Shown: one piece after another, positions 19,710 to 27,889 of the stretch
Layout of the letters: each line of letters opens with the position of its first letter
Numbering within the stretch: the first letter of the stretch is position 1
Source: Beverwykella pulmonaria
Lineage: Eukaryota > Ascomycota > Dothideomycetes > Pleosporales > Melanommataceae
Assembly: GCA_001599595.1 (NCBI GenBank)
Contig: BCHH01000005.1
Location: 614,092-641,980, forward strand
Direction: 5' to 3'
DNA: 27,889 nucleotides
Notes under the pieces: model-generated
The model's database searches: none
Told to the model about the DNA's origin: nothing
Seen by the model: the letters and a program-made list of their open reading frames with translations, nothing else
Made by a program: the position numbers and the translations under genes

Positions 19710-22700
19710 ATGCCGGACCGCGAATCAGAGAAAAACACTTCTCAGCTGGAGCCCGAGCTGCGCGACATGAAGATCGAGGAAGGGGCGCCCCCTCTGCGCG
19801 CGGAAGGTGAGAGCGCCGGTGTTGCTCGGGTGAAGGTGGAAGACGACCAACCGCGACGCACACCCACCCCAATATCTATCCCACCCAAACCCAAGTCTCG
19901 ATCGACCACCCAGTCGCCAATCAAACGGCAAGGCTCGGACGTCTCCTCCCCCGACGACACAGAACACGAGGTTGTCGGAGGAGAGGTCACATTGAAGATG
20001 GAGCCCGGAAAGGTACCCAAGCTGTCGCGCACAGCATCCCACAAGATCGTGTCGAGAGCGCCGCCGCTGTTTCTTGACCTGCCTGATTCCACAGAAGCCG
20101 CGAAAGAAACCTTTACGATTCTCCCTGAATGCACATATGGCAACAAGAGCTTGGGCACCACCGAACATGCCTTGGAGTGTGACTGCGCAGAGGAGTGGGG
20201 TACGTCTATTGCCACGGCCATCACCGCAATCTACACATGTTTAATATGCTAACGCGACTCGCAGATCCGATCGCAAGGGTTAATCGTTCCTGTGGCGAAG
20301 ATTCCGACTGCATCAACCGGGCGACGAAAATGGAGTGCTTGTGTGACTGCGGGTGCGGCAACGCATGCGAAAATCAGCGCTTCCAGCGGAAACAGTACGC
20401 CAACGTCACAGTCATCAAAACCGACAAGAAGGGCTATGGGCTTCGCGCAGATGTCGATATGAAGCCCGGCGACTTTGTCTTCGAGTACATCGGCGAGGTC
20501 ATCGATGAACGGAACTTCAGACGCCGTATGCTTCAATACGATGAAGAAGGTATCAAGCATTTCTACTTCATGTCGCTCACAAAAGGCGAATTCGTGGATG
20601 CGACGAAGAAGGGCAACCTGGGGCGATTCTGTAACCACTCTTGCAATCCGAACTGCTTTGTGGACAAGTGGGTGGTAAATGACAAGCTCCGCATGGGTAT
20701 CTTTGCCGAGCGGAAAATCAAAGCAGGCGAGGAATTGGTCTTCAACTACAACGTCGATCGATACGGCGCAGATCCACAACCATGTTACTGCGGCGAGCCT
20801 AACTGTACAGGATTCATCGGAGGGAGGACACAGACGGACAATGCGACTAAATTACCCCACGCCACACTCGAAGCGCTTGGAATCGACGATGGCGATGGCT
20901 GGGATACGGCTGTTGCGAAGAAGCCGCGCAAGAAGAAGGCGAGCGAGGAAGACGAGGAGTATATCAACGATCTCCAGCCCAAATCTTTGGAAGAGAATGG
21001 CGTGACCAAGGTCATGGCGGCTCTCAGACAGTGCTCGGACAAGTGGATTGCCGTCAAGTTACTCAGCCGCATACAGCAGAGCGACGACGAAAAGGTTGGA
21101 CATCGTGTCATCCGAATGCATGGTTACGAAATCCTAAAGACAACCATCACCGCGTGGCTAGACGATGTCAACGTTGTGTTGCAGGTTCTTGACATTCTCC
21201 ATAGGCTACCGCGTATCACTCGTAATAAGATCCAAGACTCCAACATCGAGGGTACCATTGAGAAGCTAAAAACCTGCGGCGATGAGCGTGTTGAAAGCTC
21301 CGCGGCGAAATTGCTCGAAGCCTGGAGTAAACTGCAAGTCGCTTATAGAATACCTAGGGTGAAGAGGGATCCAAACGCTAGTACCCCGATGCGAACAGAG
21401 AACCATTTTGAACGACGAGAAAAGGGTCGAGAGCGGTCACGGTCACGGTCAAAATCCCCTGTTCTCGCAACTGCACCAAAAGGCCCTGCTATAGCTGCAC
21501 CGTCTGGTCCTCGTGGGTTTAATCCGCCTAGGCCCTTTTTCAATGGACCACGCCCTCCACACCGTCCTCGACCAGCATTCAATTCTCTTCCCGCTGGCTG
21601 GTTTCAAGCGACGTCGGCTGATAACGGCCAAACCTACTACTACAATTCGACAGGGACCACTCAGTGGACTAGACCAACGCTGCCCGCCAACCAGCCGCCA
21701 CCTCCACCGCCCAAGGCCAAGACAGACACGCAACTGCTTCAAGACATCATTTCCAGTATCACGCAGAATACGACGCCCTCGAATCAGCGAACAGCATCCG
21801 CCACTCCACAGCCTAGCGATGAGCCGAAAGAAGCAAAGAAGTCGAGGAGCGAGAAGTGGAGAAAGTTACCTCAGGAGAAACAGGAAAAACTTTATGAAGT
21901 CACTGTAAGTACCACTCTGTCTATCTTGTTTTATTGCAGCCCTGACTATGACAGCTCCAACCCCACGTCCTGTCAGTAACAACGCACTATCGCAAGAAGC
22001 TGGAGAAGGATGACATAAAACGACTTTCAAAAGAGGTGGCCAAGAAACTTGTTAGAGGAGATTACAAGTCTGGACGCGTCAAAGATCCAACGGCGAGACT
22101 ATCCTCGAAGCACGAGAAGACCGTGAAGAACTTTGTGAAGGACTTCATGGACAAGGCCGTCAAGAAGAAGGCGGAGCGAGAGAAGGACAAGGTAGCGAGG
22201 GCGAAGAAAAAGGCTCAAGAGAAGGCTGCAGGAAAGTCGGTGGAAGTTGAGACACCGGAGACGCCGAATGAAGAACCAAAAGAGGTGAAGGATGAGTCTG
22301 ATGATGAAATGCTTGGACTCTCTTATAACGGAGATGCGGGATCCCGTGCGACATCACCTACCGACTCTGGCGATTTAAAGAGGAAGAGGGAAGAAGAGGG
22401 CGATATTGGATCAAAGAAAACTAGGACGGAGCAGCCGCTTCCCCCCCCACCACCACCACCGCCTCCTCCAACAGATGATATGCCTCTCGATATGGACGAA
22501 TCCAGTTTCTCTCCGGTGGAAGAAGTTTCTGAGTCATTTCACGATGATGTCGAAGGGGTCGTCAATGGTGCATCTAGCTATGAGAAATCAGGCCTCTCCA
22601 CAGAGCTTGTTACGGCGCGCATGAAGCAGAGCGACGATATAGCGAACTTTCCAAGCCCGATGCAACTTGCCACACCGCCAACCACGAATGGAAAGGAGGG

Positions 22701-22764
22701 AGGTCGCGAATTCGAAAAAGGAGGGAACAACAGGCCGCCGGTCGCCGTCAACAGCGGTTTATAA
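19710..22764 (+). CDS. SET2: Histone H3 lysine-36 methyltransferase Set2
   Basis: Three exons, 19710-20199, 20265-21904 and 21955-22764, give 979 residues (introns 65 and 50 nt). Set2 methylates H3K36 on transcribed chromatin while bound to elongating RNA polymerase II. The N-terminus is charged and disordered. The AWS domain has a Cys cluster at C157, C159, C173, C179, C188, C190, C192, C194 and C198. The SET domain follows, with GYGLRA (220-225), [11 protein letters not shown] (284-294) and ELVFNYN (320-326, Y325 being the likely catalytic tyrosine). Post-SET cysteines are C337, C339 and C344. Next come a conserved helical region (about 411-490), an Arg/Ser-rich stretch, a WW domain (LPAGW at 605, W631) and a C-terminal SRI domain that starts near the exon 2/3 junction ([10 protein letters not shown]) and binds the phosphorylated polymerase tail. 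A poly-Pro run lies near 872-883. The domain order is complete, so the gene looks intact. Confidence 0.97.
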
Positions 22765-24126
22765 CATATGGCGCCTCAGGTTGATGCTTAAAAAATATTA
22801 TATAATTTAGTCATTTACTTTTATCTTTATGTTGTGCGACACCCCATCGATTCGGCGTCTAGACTGTGCATCAAGGCAGGCGTTTGGTGATGGTCTATAG
22901 CATGCACGCAGGTAAAGGTCGCTGCGCGTTCGGTGGGTCGGTATCGGTACCTCCTGCATACCTTTCAGGTGGATGGTTGAATTCTACAAAACGGAAAGGC
23001 CCTTCTCGTGATGTGAAAAGGCGAGGAGATGTATCATACTTAATGCAGGATAATTTTGCATCAAACACAGGCAGCCCTGAATTGAGAAATGAAGAAGATG
23101 GATGTGTATGTAATGATGTGTGTGCGTGTGAATGTTCTCAAACGCTGAATAGATAAACTTTATACAAGGGAATGCAGGATAGCACTGCACTCCATTGCGC
23201 CTTTACTCGTACATACCCAATCTTACCGTGTCGTCAAAGTAACCACCAATTTTCCATATGCCAGATGCCAGATGCTGGATACGAGTTGTGTGACAAACGG
23301 GCAAGCGGCTTGACTTGGTAGTTATGGACATGCGGTTTGCGGATGGGATGGAAACTGGTGTCATATTAAAGGGGTTGCAAGAAGGTGGATGAGTGGGAGC
23401 AGGTGTCCTTTCCCATCTTGAATTGCAGCTTGCTGAGGTGCTGGACTCGAGCCCGGGTCGGCATGCGCTGTGATTAAGAAGCGTGAAGAGTCTTCTTGTT
23501 AGGCAGACAGGTGCAGAAAGATAATATGTGGTATGGTATATTACGGACGTCATCTGTTGAGGGTGAGGGACGTGAAAAAGACAAGCAAGGTACATATGCA
23601 AGAGATTGTGCAGTTCTTTCAATAGCAGAGGGGACTTAACGCTCGTATGCGACAACCACATACCGTCCCTCCATGCGTGCCGGAAAACCACCTGTGCCGG
23701 AAAATATGAGGGGTACTTTGACTTTAAGTGAATATAAATCAGCACGAACGTTAAGCTTTGCTTAAATTTTGTATCGGTAGTGTGTTGTGGTCACTTTTAA
23801 ACCTTTTAACCTAAAAATTACATTCACATTGTCACCTTCTTACCAGGTTCGCTTAGAGCCTTCTTGTTAAGGGCGGGTCCCGGATGCTATGGCTTCGTTA
23901 CGTAACAGGTAGGGCTGAGTTCGCCCTAAGCAGTAGAGGGTGAGAGGGGTGAATACAAGGTAGATGTCGAAGCAGAGAGAGGGTAATATGATAGTCAATA
24001 AGTTCCTGACGGGCGAGAGGCTTCACTGTGAGCGGTGTCAATTTCAGAACAGATGTATGCAGCAGATACGAATAAATTGACTATGCAGACTATCTAGGAG
24101 ATCTGTGAAGTGTATATATCCGACTA

Positions 24127-24199
24127 GATCTGTTGGCCAAGACATGGCTCTGTGGCTCTGTGGCTCTGTGATTTACAGATCCAACAGATCCAACAGATC
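24127..24199. repeat. Hairpin with 10-bp arms enclosing a tandem repeat
   Basis: GATCTGTTGG at 24127-24136 is the exact reverse complement of CCAACAGATC at 24181-24190, and again at 24190-24199. The loop contains the TGGCTCTG triplication. Confidence 0.85.
24145..24168 (+). repeat. Tandem repeat, 8-bp unit TGGCTCTG x3
   Basis: Three exact head-to-tail copies are seen. Confidence 0.93.
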
Positions 24200-24200
24200 C
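24176..24200 (+). repeat. Tandem repeat, 9-bp unit CAGATCCAA, about 2.8 copies
   Basis: Two full copies and one partial copy (CAGATCC) follow one another. Confidence 0.93.
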
Positions 24201-24854
24201 ATCCGTCACATGATACTATGGCTTACAGTATTATTCCGATCTGATTCGCTAGCTGATGGTGGGCATCGTCCCCCATGTCGTAGTCTGCTTCATGGCCTTC
24301 TATCGGGTCGCTTGCCGCGCTACTGTTGCGGACAATATGACTTGTCATTAATAGTTCCTGGGCTGTGTTTGTGACAATTTTGTAGTCATCTTGGGTTATG
24401 TTTATAACACTTCATTTATAGCAAAACAATCACTATTTACTAGAGCATCGCTATTAAGCTTTTACTACACACAATACACATATACCAGCTGGTCGAGGCA
24501 TATGAAGGAAGTCATCAGTAATAAAAACGGATCAACACACTATTAGAGCTATCACCAATTTGAGCAATCTCCTGTATAATAGCTCTTTGATGAACTAAAA
24601 TGCTTCAAAATTGATTGACTTTTGGCGGAGATAGGTCTTTCCGAAGCAGGTATATATTACACCCCTGCAGACGCCTTGGTCACTAGGTGGCTAATCACTT
24701 ATTGGCCCCCACTGTAAAGGCGCTTTCACGAAACACGCATTTCACGCAGCGCTTCTTTGCACTGTCAGCCTAGAGCGTTATTCTCCTCATCTCGCCCAAA
24801 CGAAGCCTTCGCTGATATTGGATGCGCTCCACACTTTTGTATATCGCTGGAGCA

Positions 24855-27800
24855 ATGACTGCATTAGTTGTGGGACAACAGAGTGTGTAAGTGCATCGGA
24901 TCGAGTTGTTCCAAAGTGCGTCCGCTGATACTTCCCACTGCTCTAGCAACGACCTATGGGCTGATGCCGCAGCCCAGTTACCCAACGACGACAAGCTTAA
25001 CATCAACTTCAGCCGCCCCGACAAGCTCAACATCCTTGCAGAACTGCACACGGACGCCGAAAGATCTAAGCAAAGATCTATTGAATCAAGATGGAAGTAT
25101 ACTCGCAAGAGCGGAGAAACGGTTATAATAAGGGATGTGTTCGCGAAGATTATTCGGTGGGTTGAGATGTTCAAGCAGGTTGGGGATGTGGCAGTTCAAT
25201 ATGATCCGGCACATGCTGCACTTCCTTGGGCAGGGATTCGTTTTCTTCTGCAGGTATGTAAGATAGTGTTATTCAGGGAGGAAGTAGCTGAAGCGTCCGC
25301 AGATCGCTGTCAACGATTCCAACAAACTCGCATTGGTGATAGAAAGCCTTGCTCGGATAGCTGAGTTGATCTGTCGCTACGCTGTGATAGAGGCTCTGTA
25401 TATCCATGGTGCATCCAAAGCTACTACAGAGCTAGAAAGGGCTGTGGTCAAGCTCTATGCGAGTATTCTGGGCTATCTGTCAAAGGCAAGACAGTACTTC
25501 GAACAGGGGTCCGCAAGTTAGCACGCGCTTTCTACAGATCCAAGACAGAAGCTAACAATAGTGATCAGAGCGGATTATCAAAAGCGCCCTTGTCGAGACG
25601 CATCTTGATTTAGGCTTAGAAGATATCCGCGCAGCAGAAGAAGATGTTGGTCAATGGATGGCTTTAGCCGATAGGAATGGTTCGTATTGGCCGCCCTAGG
25701 TTCTTTAACAACAACTAAACACTTCTTACAGACAGTGTCCGCAACTACGCAGAGCTGATGCGCCTACTTGTAAGCATGAATGCGCCGTTACGAAGGATGG
25801 ACGGCGATCTGAAGAATATACAAGACAACCTCCAAGGTGGGTGGTTCGATAGGTTAGTAGAGCAACAACTTACTGTTCGTAGCATCGAGGCGCGCAGAAG
25901 TTGTCCGTTGGCTTTCGCCTGAGCCGTACATACAACATCACAAGCAAGCCATACAGGGCGTGCTTGCAGGAACCGGACAATGGCTTCTGGCTGATCCCGT
26001 CTTCAAGAGGTGGAAGGACGAAAGCGCATCCTCCATCTTATGGCTCCATGGCATTGCGGGGTCTGGTAAGAGCAAACTTGTGTAGGTTCTAAGTGCATGA
26101 GGCGCTAATGCAATATTTACTAACACTATCAGCTCCATTGTGATAGAAGACGCTTTGAAGAGCTTCAAGGCCGGCGATAGCCCGCAACCAGTCTTTTTCT
26201 ACTGCTCACAAAATCCGGCAGAGCCAACACGTTCAGATCCCAAAGCAATACTCGCCAGTCTTGCGAGACAACTGTCAAGTCTAGAACCTGGAAAGCCTCT
26301 ACTGAACCCTACAGTTGACCTCTTCGAGAAAGAACAAGCGGAGGGTTTCGCATCTGGGCAGCTCCAGATAGAAGAATGTTGTCAACTCATTGTGCAGCTT
26401 ATCGAACTGTACCCTCAGGCGACAGTAATCATAGACGCCATAGACGAGTGCGACCCTACGACACGATTGGAGTTACTTCAAGCTTTGGAAAATGTTCTTC
26501 AAGTCTCATCTAGCCTAGTGAAGGTTTTCGTATCAAGTCGGGATGACCAAGACATCGTGCTGCAGTTGAGCGACTATCCGAATCTTGAGATTGACTCCCG
26601 AAGAAACAGCGATGATATTGAGCGATTTGTGAAATATGAGGTGGAACGACTCGTCCAGGCCAGAAAACTGTTGCGTTACAGTAGTTGTCAAACCGAGATG
26701 AAAAAGTTGGTCATTGAAAAAGTGATTGAAGGTGCTGCCGGAATGTAGGTCTAGTGTTTTTAATGCGATAGGAATATATATTGACCATATCCCTAGGTTT
26801 CGCTGGGTCAGCATGCAACTGCAACACCTTTGTTTGTTCACTCTGGATGCTGACCTCAAAAATACCCTTGGCCGACTTCCACCAGATCTATATACTTTGT
26901 ACAATGAAATTTACGACATGCTTTCCACAAAACCAGGAGAGCTTCAAGCAACAGTATTTAAAAACGTTCTGTATTGGCTGCTATGCGCTCAAAGGACGCT
27001 ACATACCGACGAGTTCTTAGCCGCAGTCTCAATCGACCCTAAAAGAGAGAGCGACGTGGATTTAGTCTCCAAAGATCTCGTACTCGAGATCTGTAACAAC
27101 TTCGTCGTCTTTGACTCACAGCTAGACACATTTCGCTTCGCACATTTGTCTGTACGAGAATTCTTAGAACGGCGGCCTAGGTACAACAAATCAACAACCA
27201 ACAGTCTGATAGCAGAAGTCTGTCTCTGGACCGTGATGTCTACACGTCGAAACTTCGCAACTAAGAAGCTGTTTCTCCAACTTGGTTGGCATGCAAAAGC
27301 CGCACCGGCTAGATTTGAAAATCTCCGCGTATATGCTGATATCTACTGGGCTGTACACTGTAAGTCAGCCGGAAACGAGAGAAACTCGGGTACATTGAAG
27401 ATAGCGTTAAAACACATTTTATCCGATAACGACGACGAGGCTCCTTCAAGCCTTATTCTCTGGAGTAATCGGGTTCAGACATACTTTAATGGATACATTG
27501 ATCGGAAAGTAAGGAAGCAACTAGAAGACACGGTACCAACCGCAGACTTGGCATCATCTATAGGATTGTTCGTTTCTTGCGCTTTTGATTTTGAGGAACA
27601 GATAGAGGATATCTTGGGTGAAAAAATGCCAACAACACCTTACATGAATAGTCGAGGTCGAAATCATCTGCAAGTCGCAGTTAGAAATGGAAGTTGTGCA
27701 ACCTTGGCTCGTCTAATCGCACAAGGCGAGTTTGGGACTGAACTAACCGTAGAGGTGGTGAAAGCGGCTGCAGAGAACAGGGGCAATGGCAAGGAATTGA

Positions 27801-27889
27801 TGATACTTCTTCTTGACTGGCGGGGAGTAGACGTCCCGATTACAGAAGAAGTGGTGAAGGCGGCTGCAAGGAATGGGCGCAATGGAAAG
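24855..27889 (+). CDS. NACHT NLR-like protein with C-terminal repeat array, 3' end cut by window edge
   Basis: I join eight exons: 24855-24886, 24947-25253, 25303-25516, 25569-25679, 25732-25836, 25883-26081, 26133-26744 and 26797-27889. Introns are 46-60 nt, all GT..AG, and the frame is kept for 891 codons to the edge. Residues 12-260 resemble the helical N-terminal domain common in fungal NACHT proteins: NDLWADA, WVEMFKQVGDVAVQYDP, HAALPWAGIRFLLQ, ELICRYAVIEALY. I believe it matches the Pfam family for NWD NACHT-NTPase N-termini, from memory. The NACHT has Walker A GIAGSGKS (313-320), Walker B VIIDAIDE (421-428) and VSSRDD (456-461). A winged-helix-like region follows (FRFAHLSVREFLE). After about residue 840, a 32-residue repeat begins (VEVVKAAAENRGNGKE, then EEVVKAAARNGRNGK). 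A receptor-type role in allorecognition or defence is inferred from the family. Exon 1 (32 nt) is the least certain part. Confidence 0.87.
27755..27889 (+). repeat. Start of a 96-nt coding tandem repeat in the second NLR gene
   Basis: The sequence beginning GTGGTGAA at 27755 recurs at 27851, a period of 96 nt or 32 codons. Over the 39 bases available from the second copy I count 7 mismatches. The array continues beyond the window. Confidence 0.85.

Larger units (their letters stand above)
22765..24854. other. AT-rich gene-poor stretch between SET2 and the second NLR gene
   Basis: This 2.1-kb gap begins with the SET2 3' flank (AT-rich just after the stop) and ends with the NLR promoter. A 180-codon minus-strand frame at 23203-23745 has no recognisable domain and is probably chance. 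Short tandem repeats and a foldback lie near 24127-24200. Degenerate transposon sequence is possible, but I see no transposase or long terminal repeat. Confidence 0.5.

Noticed and set aside
23440..23465. Possible tRNA T-arm on the minus strand (GGGCTCGAGTCC)
   Set aside because: The invariant T of the B box is replaced by C, and no acceptor or anticodon stem can be formed around it.
23203..23745. A 180-codon minus-strand open frame
   Set aside because: No recognisable motif, composition like chance ORFs, and no supporting splice structure.

Overview
This window is filamentous-fungal nuclear DNA (Ascomycota, Pezizomycotina; Dothideomycetes is possible but cannot be settled from this sequence). 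The reasons are short introns (46-146 nt) with GT..AG ends and CTAAC-like branch sites, a Set2 methyltransferase with the fungal domain order, a Pop8-type RNase P/MRP subunit, and two fungal NLR-like (STAND) genes, one with a HET domain. All gene models below were rebuilt by hand from open frames plus splice sites; no transcript data were available.

Layout, left to right. (1) 1-2723, minus: a HET-NACHT-WD40 gene of the HNWD (het-d/het-e-like) type, running off the left edge just as its first WD40 repeat begins. (2) 3283-3909, plus: a Pop8-like RNase P/MRP subunit, divergent from the NLR gene. It carries two undetermined bases. (3) 4425-5957, minus: mitochondrial 4-aminobutyrate aminotransferase. 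(4) 7371-8904, minus: a WW-domain protein with Gly-rich repeats and a prion-like Gln/Tyr/Pro/Gly tail. It has five exons, one of only 17 nt. (5) 9500-11743, minus: an F-box-like/leucine-rich-repeat protein with a 51-nt frame-preserving intron. (6) 14735-15865, minus: an AT-hook protein with three exons. (7) 19710-22764, plus: SET2, the histone H3K36 methyltransferase, with three exons. (8) 24855-27889, plus: a second NLR-like gene. It has an N-terminal helical NLR-associated domain, a NACHT, and the start of a near-identical 96-nt C-terminal repeat array. It has eight exons and runs off the right edge.

The theme is a block of conserved housekeeping and chromatin genes bracketed by two innate-immunity or allorecognition-type receptors. 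Both receptors point outward and both reach the window edge inside or at the start of their repeat-type sensor domains. The gene-poor stretches are 11.7-14.7 kb, 15.9-19.7 kb (the divergent upstream region shared by the AT-hook gene and SET2) and 22.8-24.85 kb. They hold only simple tandem repeats and a small hairpin. I found no convincing tRNA, rRNA, transposase or CRISPR. The most noteworthy items are the two NLR genes, the 17-nt microexon inside a WW domain, and the frame-preserving intron.
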